Below are positions 45,875 to 54,626 of a stretch of DNA of 64,000 nucleotides, piece after piece. Within the stretch, counting starts at the first letter, position 1, and the number at the start of each line of letters is the position of its first letter. The translations under genes were made by a program, and so were the position numbers. The stretch is from an uncultured Flavobacteriales bacterium (GTDB taxonomy: Bacteria; Bacteroidota; Bacteroidia; Flavobacteriales; Crocinitomicaceae). The stretch lies in contig CAMLFH010000006.1 in NCBI GenBank assembly GCA_946479285.1, positions 62,001 to 126,000 on the forward strand, written 5' to 3'. The notes under the pieces are model-generated. The model ran no database searches. It worked only from the letters and a program-made list of their open reading frames with translations, and was not told the DNA's origin.

Positions 45875-46733
45875 TGCCCCGCTAATTTTCCTTTTTTTAT
45901 ACTGTTCTGCAGTTTATGCTCAGGACAGAACCGATACGCTTTACAAACGTCCGAAGGATACGATGGACCTCCTTGTAAAGTGGAAACAAATCGGGAAAGG
46001 TGTACAGTTTTGTGAAACAGATGCTCCTTTAAAATCGGCTATTGGGGACTCCAAATTGACGATGCTCAAAATTGACCCGAAGCAAGTGGAATTTGAGTTG
46101 TTCACCGCAACGGGAATGGACAGTACTTCCAAACCGGTCAATGTGTGGGCAGATACCATGAATCTGAATATTGTATTCAATGCCGGGATGTACGATCTGG
46201 CAAAACCATTGACCAGCAGAGGATTATTGAAGAGCAATGACCACCACAATCAATTAACATTTAAAGATGGATGGAACGTCATGTTTGCGATGAATCCTTT
46301 GGATCCATTGAATAAAAGAGATGCAGTTGTTTACGACATGCAATGCATTCCTTTCGATTCTATCCGCGATAAATACTCCAGTTTTGCACAGGGAATCCGT
46401 ATGCTTGATTGTTCCGGAAATCCGATGAACTGGAAGAAAAACCAATCGTGTAGCATGTTGGTCTGCGCAAATGACGACCAGGACAATCTGATCATTATTT
46501 TCAACCGCTCTCCGTTTCCTCAGAATCACATGATTGCTTTCATGAAGCAGTTTCCAACACCTTTGCATAATGCTATTTACATGGAAGGCGGACCTGAAAC
46601 CAGTTTGTATGTACACATTGGTGATTTCTGCCTGCAGAAAGTTGGAAGTTATGTTTCCGGAACCTACGCAAGGGATACCAACGAAACCTTCTGGCCTTTA
46701 CCGAATGTGATCGGGATCCGGGTGAAGAAATAG
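45825..46733 (+). CDS. Secreted phosphodiester glycosidase (NAGPA-like) family protein
   Basis: The start is placed at ATG 45825, which overlaps the previous gene by 50 bp. A TTG at 45852 would also open the same signal peptide (ending YCSAVYAQ). The mature protein is a phosphodiester glycosidase-type domain, with VFNAGMYDLAKPLTSRGLL, IYMEGGPETSLYVHIGDF and PNVIGIRVKK. The family includes the lysosomal uncovering enzyme and bacterial exopolysaccharide or wall enzymes. The substrate is unknown. It ends before a bidirectional terminator. Confidence 0.83.
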   Translation: MFFHLKRRSLTGIKKASAPLIFLFLYCSAVYAQDRTDTLYKRPKDTMDLLVKWKQIGKGVQFCETDAPLKSAIGDSKLTMLKIDPKQVEFELFTATGMDSTSKPVNVWADTMNLNIVFNAGMYDLAKPLTSRGLLKSNDHHNQLTFKDGWNVMFAMNPLDPLNKRDAVVYDMQCIPFDSIRDKYSSFAQGIRMLDCSGNPMNWKKNQSCSMLVCANDDQDNLIIIFNRSPFPQNHMIAFMKQFPTPLHNAIYMEGGPETSLYVHIGDFCLQKVGSYVSGTYARDTNETFWPLPNVIGIRVKK

Positions 46734-46734
46734 A

Positions 46735-46797
46735 AAAGGTTCAAAATGTTCAAGAGTTCAAAGGAAGTAATATTTAAACTTTTGAACCTCTTTGAAC
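46735..46797. repeat. Intergenic inverted repeat of GTTCAAAG syllables
   Basis: GGTTCAAAATGTTCAAGAG facing ACTTTTGAACCTCTTTGAAC. It is the same family as 17065-17131, 29.6 kb away, and again lies directly after a stop codon. Confidence 0.65.
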
Positions 46798-46834
46798 AAA
46801 AAATGTGCATAATATGGAATTATGCACATTTTTT
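46798..46834. terminator. Bidirectional terminator between convergent genes
   Basis: A perfect 16-bp inverted repeat (AAAAAATGTGCATAAT with its complement) around a 5-nt loop, with T-runs on both strands. Confidence 0.88.
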
Positions 46835-46848
46835 ATTTGAACTTATTT

Positions 46849-49359
46849 TTATCTGATCACCGTGACGAAACCATTGTAACGCGTCTTGTTCCCCTTGTTG
46901 TCTGCGATTATGAAAATGTACGTGTAAACTCCATCGGGTACCATCATTCCATCATTAGTGCGACCGTCCCATTTCAGGTCATTTTCATAGAATTCCTTGA
47001 TGTTGTTCCCCCAGCGGTTCATAATAAATCCTTCCACCAAATATCCGCCCATTATACTGATCGAAAAGAAATCATTGGTGTTGTCATTGTTTGGAGTGAA
47101 GACATTCGGGATGAAAACAGCATAATCTTCAATACTGCAATCCTGGAATACGATTTGTGTTGTATTGGTAGTCGGACATCCATGTCCATCTGTAATCGAA
47201 ATAACTACATTGTCTGATTCAAAATACCAGTCTCCCTGAACCAAAACAGAATCTCCTTCACAAGGAGTTAGCGTTTGCGAAATGGGATTTACCTGGAATA
47301 AAGCAAGATTCAGTGTATGCGTGCTGTCACAACCATTTTGACCAGTAAAGACGAAAGGATAAGCACCCGCATCTGTATAATTCTGTCCGTTGAAAGTGTA
47401 CGTGTCACCCGGACAGATGCTGTGAGATTCATTTGTTGTTTGTGGTGTACATCCGGTTACAACAATGTTCTTACAGTCCTGATCAGTACATGCCCCTGAA
47501 CCGTTTGTGTAACAAATTTGAAACGTTCCTTCTCCTGCATTTTGCGGATTAAATAATCCGGAAGCAGAGATGCAGGTTCCGCAATTGGAAGACCAGGTTC
47601 CGCCTGCAGAATTAGCTGTAAACTGAATTGGAGAATCTGTTATTGAAAATGGTCCGCTAGTGATAATTGTTGCATCCGGAATTGCAGCTCCCGGGTTAAT
47701 TGTCCCTGCAGCATTTCCGGTACAACCATTCTGATCTGTTACTGTAACGGAATAAGTCCCCGGACATTTATTCGAAATAGTTGCAAAAGTGCTGTTGTCC
47801 GACCACAAATAGGAGTAAGGTCCTGTTCCTCCGGAAGCACTTCCTGTGAATCCACCGTCGCAAGCACCTGCACAAGTTTCATTCGCTGAAGTAACAGCCA
47901 CGTTTAAATTGTTATTTCCTGCGGCTACTATTCCGCCTGCATTCCCGATACAACCAGCATTGTCGGTCACCTGAACGGTATAGCTTGCCGGACATAAGTT
48001 TGAAATTCCGGAAGTTGTTGCCCCTGTTGACCAGGAATAAGAATAGGGAGCCGAACCACCACTAACAATTGTAGAAATCGATCCGTTACAGGTGTTTTGA
48101 CAAGTTTCACTAATCGTAGAAGTTGTTACAGAAACTACAGCTCCACCTGAAATAACCGCCTGAGCTGATCCGCTGCAACCGTTTTGATCTGTTACCTGAA
48201 CGGTATAAGTAGCAGGACATAAATTGGAAATAGCTGTTGTAGAACTTCCGTTCGACCAAAGAATCGTAAAAGGTGCAGTTCCACCCGAAATAACAGCTGT
48301 TGCGGCTCCGTTACAAGCATTCTGACAAGTTTCGTTCGTGGCATTTGCCTGAACAGAAAGTGTACTTCCTGTATTCGAAACAGTAGCCTGGGCACTCATG
48401 GAACATCCACCTGCGTCAGTTACGGTTACCGTATAAGTTCCGGCGCAAAGTGCACTGATATTTGCAGTTGTAGCTCCGTTCGACCATAAATAAGTATATG
48501 GTGCTGTTCCTCCTGAAACAGTTGTACTTGCAGTTCCGGTGCAAGATCCGCCACATCCGGTTGGGGTAGCATTTGCTGTGACCTGGATTCCGGTTATGAT
48601 TCCGCATTGTGGATTCATGGATGCAATCCATGCGCTGTTTGCCGTATTGTTTGCAGCTCCCGGAGTTTCATCTGTTCCTACAGTTCCGGATGTCCAGTTT
48701 GCCTGCAAAGCCGGGTTGCTTCCTGTATGAGAGTATACTTTACTTCCAGCTGATCCCGCGAAATAAATAATTGTACTTGTATTGTTATTTCCCCAGCTTA
48801 CGGCATGGTAAGCAGGAGTTGCCAAATTTGCTTTAATTAAGAAGGAATCACCGCTATTAGCCATAGCAACCTGGTTCCAGCTTCCGGCTCCAACAAGCCA
48901 TGTTCCACTTGCAGGATAAGCTGTATTTCCGGAAGTAGGACTTGTGCTCTGCCCCTCTAATAAGGTAGAGTTTACAGGTATTATCAAGCGGCAGTTTCCG
49001 TCAGACATACTTAAATCATCCGGTGGAATAGCCGAATTACGATCAGATTCATTGTAAATAACAATCATGGTTCCTTGCGGAATACAACTCCAAAATGCAT
49101 TATTTGCAAATCGGACTGCACCTGCTGCAATTCCGGTACCACTTCCTGAAGCAAAAGTACCGTTGTTATCATCAATGATTACACCACGTAAATCCGCACA
49201 GGGAACAGGTGTTTGACAAGTTGGGGTCCCGGCAACAATGAACTCTGCATATTCGGCAGTTCCGGATCCTTGAGAAACTTCATTGATGACTAAAAGCTGT
49301 GCATTTGCTGGAAGAATTCCGGCACACAAAGTGAAAAATAGTACGCGAAGAGAACGCAT
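46849..49359 (-). CDS. Large secreted SprB-repeat protein with type B T9SS sorting domain
   Basis: The ATG at 49359 gives 836 residues starting with a signal peptide (MRSLRVLFFTLCAGILPANAQ). Residues about 22-240 resemble a lamin-tail domain (VINEVSQGSGTAEYAEFIV). Four SprB-type repeats of about 75 residues follow, each with GGTAPYTYLWSNGAT-, CAGTYTVTVTDAGGC-like blocks. The C-terminal 90 residues form a CHU_C/type B T9SS sorting domain (FIPNVFTPNNDNTNDFF to the end). It is exported by the T9SS to the cell surface and probably serves as an adhesin for gliding. Repeats are rich in paired cysteines. Confidence 0.9.
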   Translation of the reverse strand: MRSLRVLFFTLCAGILPANAQLLVINEVSQGSGTAEYAEFIVAGTPTCQTPVPCADLRGVIIDDNNGTFASGSGTGIAAGAVRFANNAFWSCIPQGTMIVIYNESDRNSAIPPDDLSMSDGNCRLIIPVNSTLLEGQSTSPTSGNTAYPASGTWLVGAGSWNQVAMANSGDSFLIKANLATPAYHAVSWGNNNTSTIIYFAGSAGSKVYSHTGSNPALQANWTSGTVGTDETPGAANNTANSAWIASMNPQCGIITGIQVTANATPTGCGGSCTGTASTTVSGGTAPYTYLWSNGATTANISALCAGTYTVTVTDAGGCSMSAQATVSNTGSTLSVQANATNETCQNACNGAATAVISGGTAPFTILWSNGSSTTAISNLCPATYTVQVTDQNGCSGSAQAVISGGAVVSVTTSTISETCQNTCNGSISTIVSGGSAPYSYSWSTGATTSGISNLCPASYTVQVTDNAGCIGNAGGIVAAGNNNLNVAVTSANETCAGACDGGFTGSASGGTGPYSYLWSDNSTFATISNKCPGTYSVTVTDQNGCTGNAAGTINPGAAIPDATIITSGPFSITDSPIQFTANSAGGTWSSNCGTCISASGLFNPQNAGEGTFQICYTNGSGACTDQDCKNIVVTGCTPQTTNESHSICPGDTYTFNGQNYTDAGAYPFVFTGQNGCDSTHTLNLALFQVNPISQTLTPCEGDSVLVQGDWYFESDNVVISITDGHGCPTTNTTQIVFQDCSIEDYAVFIPNVFTPNNDNTNDFFSISIMGGYLVEGFIMNRWGNNIKEFYENDLKWDGRTNDGMMVPDGVYTYIFIIADNKGNKTRYNGFVTVIR

Positions 49360-49613
49360 TTTATGAACGTAAAAAACTCTAATCAGACCTGGTTTCAGCA
49401 ACGGATCGGTGCTTCAAGGAGTACAAGTCCAATTTTTCACCGCAAAGATAGGGCGAAATAGTGAACCCTTTGAGTAGCTGATGTTATCAAATGGTTATTA
49501 AGATGTTTTTTTAGACTAAAGACCAAATCCTTTCGCTGAAAGAGGAATCTTTTTGGCATTGAGTTTAAACTTTTGGTATCATTACGTCTCTTAAGAACTA
49601 CTCGGAGACGCAA

Positions 49614-50144
49614 ATGACACTCGAACTACTGTATGAAAAATATGCCAAACAGGTTTATAACCTGGCATTACAGTATGTTCAAAATACCGATGATGCAGAG
49701 GAAATTACACAAGATGTGTTCCTGGCCGCTCATAAATCCCTGGATAAATTCAGGAATGAATCCAATCAAGGGACCTGGCTTTACCGGATTACGATCAATA
49801 AATCGCTCGATTTCCTGAAGGCAAAAAAACGGAAGAAACGCTTCTTTTGGTTTGCCGGTGAACTCACAGAAAACGATTTGATTGAATTCAATCATCCGGG
49901 AGTATTGATAGAGCATCAGGAGGAAACGGCCTTCATTTTTTCGTGTATTAATGAACTTCCGGATAATCAAAAAACAGCCTTGATCCTGAATAAGATCGAA
50001 CAGCTTTCGTTGACTGAAATAGCAGGAATTATGGAGCTTTCAGCAAAGGCGGTCGAATCATTGGTGCAGCGGGCAAAAACAAATCTTTCAAAAAAAATAG
50101 ATGACGGCGAAGGATCACTTAAAAATCGTCGTCTAAAAAATTGA
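49614..50144 (+). CDS. ECF-family RNA polymerase sigma factor
   Basis: A 176-residue sigma factor with region 2 (about 4-70, VQNTDDAEEITQDVFLAAH and FRNESNQGTWLYRI) and region 4 (about 110-165, ELPDNQKTALILNKIEQLS and a helix-turn-helix ending VQRAKTNL); region 3 is absent, as expected for ECF. It heads a run of five nearly abutting genes: small membrane protein, metal-sensor-like protein, MbnP, MbnH. That suggests it controls this envelope module. It resembles CnrH in size and context. Confidence 0.92.
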   Translation: MTLELLYEKYAKQVYNLALQYVQNTDDAEEITQDVFLAAHKSLDKFRNESNQGTWLYRITINKSLDFLKAKKRKKRFFWFAGELTENDLIEFNHPGVLIEHQEETAFIFSCINELPDNQKTALILNKIEQLSLTEIAGIMELSAKAVESLVQRAKTNLSKKIDDGEGSLKNRRLKN

Positions 50145-50149
50145 ACAGC

Positions 50150-50410
50150 ATGAAAAAGGATCAATTACATATTCTGGGAAAAATTGAAGCGGCAGAAGTT
50201 TCACCGTTCCTGCTTACGCGTATCCAGGCGAAAGTTCAGGAACAGCTATTGGATCATCTTTCAACACGAAAATCCATTGTTTATCTTGCCGGAATAGCGA
50301 TGATCATTGCTTTGAATGTGATTGTGCTTCGTGCTAAAAATGATGGGGATAAATCTTCAGATCTTGTTTCCGAAATGAATTTGGCACCTTCTAATCAGTT
50401 GTACCAATGA
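50150..50410 (+). CDS. Small single-pass membrane protein, probable anti-sigma factor
   Basis: An 86-residue protein with an amphipathic cytoplasmic N-terminus (1-45, including HILGKIEAAEVSPFLLTRI), one membrane helix (about 46-62, VYLAGIAMIIALNVIVL) and a short periplasmic tail. A TTG at 50141 overlaps the sigma stop, but the ATG at 50150 is preferred. Size, topology and position match CnrY-type anti-sigma factors, which hold the sigma factor until a periplasmic sensor is triggered. It is coupled to the next gene by an ATGA overlap at 50407-50410. The role is inference from context. Confidence 0.72.
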   Translation: MKKDQLHILGKIEAAEVSPFLLTRIQAKVQEQLLDHLSTRKSIVYLAGIAMIIALNVIVLRAKNDGDKSSDLVSEMNLAPSNQLYQ

Positions 50411-50838
50411 AAAAGTCAATCATCAAAAACGGATTTATCATCGTATTGCTTTTGAGTAATGCCTTGTTCATCTATAAATGGTGGATGGCTCCCGAAAGAA
50501 GACATCACGGTCCAAGAAATGAGATTATTGAAAAATTGCATTTCGATGAGAAGCAGATAGAACAATACGATGTTTTGATTCAGGGCCACAGAAAAGCAAT
50601 TGAAAGTGCACAAAGAGAATTACAAGGGCAAAAGCAGCAATTGTATTCCAACCTGGACAAACCTTTTTCGGATAGCCTGCTACAGGAAATAGTGAAAGTG
50701 GAAGCGAAAATTGAACACATTCACTTCAATCATTTTAAGGAGATTGAAAAAATGTGCAGACCAGACCAAAAGAAGTATTTCAAAGCACTAAACCAAGAAA
50801 TAGCACATTTATTTTCACCCGGTAAAAGACCAAAATAG
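50407..50838 (+). CDS. Periplasmic metal sensor-like protein (CnrX/CpxP type)
   Basis: A 143-residue protein with an N-terminal membrane helix (about 8-25) and an all-helical periplasmic domain rich in His and Glu: LHFDEKQIEQYDVLIQGHRK, and a C-terminal HIHFNHFKEIEKMCRPDQ, the typical end of Spy/CpxP and heavy-metal-resistance proteins. CnrX from Cupriavidus senses Co and Ni with similar His/Glu ligands and releases the sigma factor CnrH through CnrY. The stop overlaps the MbnP start. Ligand inferred as a metal, possibly copper given the neighbours. Confidence 0.78.
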   Translation: MKKSIIKNGFIIVLLLSNALFIYKWWMAPERRHHGPRNEIIEKLHFDEKQIEQYDVLIQGHRKAIESAQRELQGQKQQLYSNLDKPFSDSLLQEIVKVEAKIEHIHFNHFKEIEKMCRPDQKKYFKALNQEIAHLFSPGKRPK

Positions 50839-51503
50839 TGATTCGAATCCTGACATATTGCCTGTTTTTTATCCCGTTATCCGGATGGGGACAATTGACT
50901 GTTCAGGTAAATTTGAGTGCGGGAAATCAACGAGTTGGACTAAACGAACCGATTTCGGTTAACGATCAGGTGTTCCAATTGGAGCAAGTTCGTTTTTACC
51001 TCTCAAAATTTGAATTTTATAAAAACGGTCAATTAACAGCCGTTGATCCCGTAGAAGCTTATCTAATAGACTTTGAAATAGATTCTACCCGGAAATTGGT
51101 TTTTTCGACCCTTTCTTTTGCGGAAGTAGATGAAATCCGGTTTTTATTTGGAATAGATAGTCTCATTAATACCTCCGGGGCAATGAATGGAGCTTTGGAC
51201 CCGATGCATGGAATGTATTGGAGCTGGCAAAGCGGTTATATCAATTGTAAATTGGAAGGAACTTTCCTTCCGAAGCGAGAAGCTTTTCAATTGCATTTAG
51301 GCGGATATACAGCCCCGTTTTCTGCCGTTCAGCAAGTGGTACTTAAAACCGAAAAAACGGCAATCACTCTAGTAAACATCGACCTTGATTTACTCATGAA
51401 TCAGGTCATTGAGTCAAAATCGCAACTGCATGTCATGTCGCCTTGCAGCAAAGCTGTTGAGTATGCACAGATCCTTGCAAAATCCATCACCTTAAAACCA
51501 TGA
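50838..51503 (+). CDS. MbnP-family periplasmic copper-binding protein, GTG start
   Basis: The 221-residue product starts at GTG 50838, overlapping the preceding TAG, and has a signal peptide ending LSGWGQ. The MbnP hallmark ALDPMHGMYWSWQSGYIN (Trp128 and Trp130) and LHLGGYTAP (His153) are present. In Methylosinus MbnP a tryptophan is converted to kynurenine by MbnH and is then used to bind copper. Here it is followed at once by an MbnH homologue, as expected for that pair. Confidence 0.86.
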   Translation: MIRILTYCLFFIPLSGWGQLTVQVNLSAGNQRVGLNEPISVNDQVFQLEQVRFYLSKFEFYKNGQLTAVDPVEAYLIDFEIDSTRKLVFSTLSFAEVDEIRFLFGIDSLINTSGAMNGALDPMHGMYWSWQSGYINCKLEGTFLPKREAFQLHLGGYTAPFSAVQQVVLKTEKTAITLVNIDLDLLMNQVIESKSQLHVMSPCSKAVEYAQILAKSITLKP

Positions 51504-52516
51504 GGCGGGTTGAAATCAGTTGCTTTTTGGTGCTTTTAGCACTTGTTTCTTTTCGTTACACGGAGAGACTTTGGAAAACACCGCCTGCGTGGCCGGAACC
51601 TGTTTATAATTTCAAAAAGAATCCACTGGATTCAGCAACGGTTTTCCTGGGAAGAACTTTGTTCTACGATCCGGTTCTGTCTTCTGACAGCACTATTTCC
51701 TGTGCAAGTTGTCATTCGCCTTATAATGCATTCACACACGTAGATCATGCGCTGAGCCATGGGATCAAAGACCGCATCGGAACACGTAATTCTCCTGTAC
51801 TGGTAAATTTAGCCTGGGGAAAAAGTTTTATGTGGGATGGAGCTGTGAATCATTTGGATATGCAGGCATTGGCGCCTTTGGAAAATCATTTGGAAATGGA
51901 TGAGAATTTGAACCACGTCATTCAAAAGTTAGGCCGGCAGGAAAAGTACAAACGACTATTTAAAGCAGCATTTCATTCCGAAACAATTACCGGCGAGCGT
52001 TTTCTGAAAGCAGTTTCTCAATTCATGCTTACTTTGGTTAGTTCCAATTCCAAATACGATCAGGTCGTTCGTGGTGAAAAAGGTGTCCGGTTTTCCGAAT
52101 CAGAAACTAAAGGATATTCCTTATTCAAAGAAAACTGTGCTTCCTGTCACACAGAACCCTTATTTACCAATCAGACTTTTCAGAACAACGGTTTGGATAT
52201 AGATTCCGTGCTGCAGGATCTTGGACGCATGAAAATCACTCAAAAACCGTCCGATTCCCTGAAGTTCAAAGTTCCAACACTTCGAAATATTGAACGTTCG
52301 GCACCGTATATGCATGATGGAAGATATCGCAGTCTTCAGATGGTTCTTTTTCATTATTCATCAGACATCCATTCCTCAGAAACACTGGCTCCGCAATTAA
52401 AAAAAGGAATCAGCTTATCGGAAGATGACAAACGCAATATCATCGCTTTCCTGAAGACTTTAACGGATCACTCCTTTTTGAGTAATAAGAACTTTCAATA
52501 CCCGGGAACACCTTAA
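51500..52516 (+). CDS. MbnH-like dihaem enzyme (MauG/cytochrome c peroxidase family)
   Basis: A 338-residue protein with an N-terminal export signal or anchor and two c-haem sites: CASCH at residues 68-72 and CASCH at 213-217. The conserved APYMHDGRYRSL follows in the C-terminal domain. MauG-family enzymes form a bis-Fe(IV) state and oxidise residues on partner proteins; MbnH acts on MbnP. It overlaps mbnP by 4 bp (ATGA), so stoichiometric expression is likely. Cytochrome c peroxidase activity is the alternative; context favours MbnH. Confidence 0.87.
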   Translation: MRRVEISCFLVLLALVSFRYTERLWKTPPAWPEPVYNFKKNPLDSATVFLGRTLFYDPVLSSDSTISCASCHSPYNAFTHVDHALSHGIKDRIGTRNSPVLVNLAWGKSFMWDGAVNHLDMQALAPLENHLEMDENLNHVIQKLGRQEKYKRLFKAAFHSETITGERFLKAVSQFMLTLVSSNSKYDQVVRGEKGVRFSESETKGYSLFKENCASCHTEPLFTNQTFQNNGLDIDSVLQDLGRMKITQKPSDSLKFKVPTLRNIERSAPYMHDGRYRSLQMVLFHYSSDIHSSETLAPQLKKGISLSEDDKRNIIAFLKTLTDHSFLSNKNFQYPGTP

Positions 52517-52545
52517 GAATTTAAACCTGCAACTAGCGTAAGAAG

Positions 52546-52584
52546 AACCGATCTATCCAATTTCACGAAAAGATCGGTTTTTTT
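52546..52584 (+). terminator. Rho-independent terminator after the mbnP-mbnH operon
   Basis: Perfect 9-bp arms AACCGATCT and AGATCGGTT with a 16-nt loop, then a T-run. It ends the five-gene operon and separates it from the YHYH gene. Confidence 0.85.
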
Positions 52585-52643
52585 ATTTCCAAAGCGAGGG
52601 ATTCGATTCAACCTGTCGTCTAATCGATTAAATGCTTTAAACT

Positions 52644-53993
52644 ATGAAACAAACAACTGCAATTATTCTATGCTCTCTTTCCACAGGATCTCTATTCTCT
52701 CAAGGGCCTGCAATTACGTCCTGGCTTCAAAACACCAGCCTGATGGGAAGGCATTATGTGAGTGGAAATTCAACGCCCATCCAGGACAATGTTGCTGTGA
52801 ATACGCAATTGGTCCAATATTCTGCTGCTTGGGTTTATGTATCGACTAATGGAATTCCTTCTTATCCGACAGGTCCTTATTTAGATGGAAACCCAAGCCA
52901 GGCGACAGATCAGAACGCTATTTTCAAAATTCCGCTGGTTCCAACTCAAAATACCGGAACGTTGACTTCCACAACCGGTGGGAATATCGGAGTTTTCATT
53001 AACGGTGTCGCTTTGTTCGATTACCGGGATGGTGTTTCCTGGAAAAATTCCTCAAACGCACTTGCCGGAGGTCCGCTAGGTGGAATGGGCGATGGAGTTT
53101 GGAACAGGGATGCAGTTGTAGGAGAACGCGGCGGTTTCGACTGCGCGAAAGGTCACCCGGCTATGGGAAATTACCACCATCACCAAAGTCCGAGTGCGTT
53201 TGACCTGGATTTACAAGTCATTTCAACCGTTTGTAATTTATACGATTCGGATGGTTTGTATGCAATTGACAGCACGGTTCATTCTCCATTGATCGGATAT
53301 GCTTATGACGGTTTCCCCATTTACGGGGCTTATTCGTATAAGAATGCAGATGGAACAGGAGGAATTATACGTATGAAATCTTCTTATACTTTGAGAAATA
53401 TAACAGTAAGAAATACTTATTACACGGGAACTTCGGTAACTGCCGGACCTGCTGTAAATTCGACTTATCCTTTGGGATATTTCAGAGAAGATTATGAATT
53501 CACAATTCCGGCAAGTGATGATTATTTGGATATTCACAACGGGCGATTCTGCATCACTCCGGAATATCCTGCAGGAATCTATTGCTATTTTGCCACGGTA
53601 GATGAAAATTGGAATTCCGCGTATCCGTATGCAGTTGGCCCAACATTTTATGGAAATAAGGTAGTTTCGAAAGTGACATCTGTTGGTGAAACTACTACAA
53701 CATATACACCAACAACCAACGGTTTGACACAGGACGAATTGGAAAACCTGAATATTGATTTATTCCCGAATCCTGTATCCGATTTGGTAACTCTCCAGGT
53801 AAATGGATTGGTGAAAGAAAATTTGACTGTGGAATTGGCAGATATGACCGGTCGAATTGTTTTGGAGAAAATCATTCCGGCAGGAAGTACGATTGCTTTT
53901 TTTGAAACACAAACGCTTTACGCCGGTGAGTATATCGTTCGGGTCAAAACTTCAGGTAGCGCAATTACAAAGAAGTTGTTGATCGTAAAATGA
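52644..53993 (+). CDS. Secreted YHYH-domain protein with type A T9SS sorting signal
   Basis: A 449-residue protein with a signal peptide (ending STGSLFSQ), a YHYH domain containing PAMGNYHHHQSPSAF (residues 172-186) and IGYAYDGFPIYGAYSY, and a C-terminal T9SS type A sorting domain (IDLFPNPVSDLVTLQV to KKLLIVK). YHYH proteins of unknown function are found beside MauG-like enzymes; several conserved His and Tyr residues could bind metal. A terminator separates it from the mbnH operon. It is exported to the surface by the T9SS. Confidence 0.85.
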   Translation: MKQTTAIILCSLSTGSLFSQGPAITSWLQNTSLMGRHYVSGNSTPIQDNVAVNTQLVQYSAAWVYVSTNGIPSYPTGPYLDGNPSQATDQNAIFKIPLVPTQNTGTLTSTTGGNIGVFINGVALFDYRDGVSWKNSSNALAGGPLGGMGDGVWNRDAVVGERGGFDCAKGHPAMGNYHHHQSPSAFDLDLQVISTVCNLYDSDGLYAIDSTVHSPLIGYAYDGFPIYGAYSYKNADGTGGIIRMKSSYTLRNITVRNTYYTGTSVTAGPAVNSTYPLGYFREDYEFTIPASDDYLDIHNGRFCITPEYPAGIYCYFATVDENWNSAYPYAVGPTFYGNKVVSKVTSVGETTTTYTPTTNGLTQDELENLNIDLFPNPVSDLVTLQVNGLVKENLTVELADMTGRIVLEKIIPAGSTIAFFETQTLYAGEYIVRVKTSGSAITKKLLIVK

Positions 53994-54014
53994 TTGATCA
54001 GGGTTTAAAAGAAA

Positions 54015-54046
54015 GCGCTCCGACATTTATCGTTGGGGCGTTTTTT
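54015..54046. terminator. Terminator after the YHYH gene, usable on both strands
   Basis: Arms CGCTCCGAC and GTTGGGGCG with loop ATTTATC, then a T-run. It overlaps the stop codon of the reverse-strand lipoprotein gene by 2 bp. Confidence 0.8.
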
Positions 54047-54455
54047 ATTTTTGTCTGATGTAATAGTCGTTATTTATGATACAATACGTCATTCCGGTTG
54101 AAACGGTATCATAACCGCTAATAATCATTGTTTCAGCAATTGTTGGAAGCTGGTTTACTTTAAAACGTTCACTGATAATTCCATTGGTTAGTTCCTGGCG
54201 TTCTTCATTGTAACGCCACTTTCGGGGATTTTCGCCATACAAATGTTCCTTTGAGAATTTTCCGTCTAAACCATATACTGTAACAGTGCCCCAGCTTTTT
54301 TTGTCTATCTCTATATACCATCTTTCACCGTCTATTTCTTTATGGCGCCAGTATCCAATGAAATCCGGACGAATTTTATGTACTGCTTTTCGTTGGCAGG
54401 ATGCAACTGAAAGAGCAATAAGGGCAATTGTAAAAAGAGGAACTAAGCGATTCAT
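54045..54455 (-). CDS. Small hypothetical lipoprotein
   Basis: A 136-residue product with signal and lipobox SVASC (Cys20). The mature part is beta-rich, FIGYWRHKEIDGERWYIEI and a late MTYCIINNDYYIRQK, in a pattern reminiscent of a small lipocalin-like barrel. No known family. It converges with the YHYH gene, sharing a terminator. Confidence 0.65.
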   Translation of the reverse strand: MNRLVPLFTIALIALSVASCQRKAVHKIRPDFIGYWRHKEIDGERWYIEIDKKSWGTVTVYGLDGKFSKEHLYGENPRKWRYNEERQELTNGIISERFKVNQLPTIAETMIISGYDTVSTGMTYCIINNDYYIRQK

Positions 54456-54626
54456 TTTGGTCTGAGTTACCGATAAAATTACTGAAATTTTTTAACTAAG
54501 ATTTATTTGTTATCTATCTGAATTTAAAATATTTAACTTGAAATCTGTTCACAAATTTATAAACAAGTAAATTTATGAATTCGAAAATTTAATCGGTAAT
54601 TAGCAGTGATTAATTACAATTTGTTT

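Noticed and set aside
47700..48560. Tandem-repeat DNA considered as a CRISPR-like or satellite array
   Set aside because: The repeats are about 225 bp, diverged, and in frame; they encode the SprB repeats of the T9SS protein, so the periodicity is at protein level.
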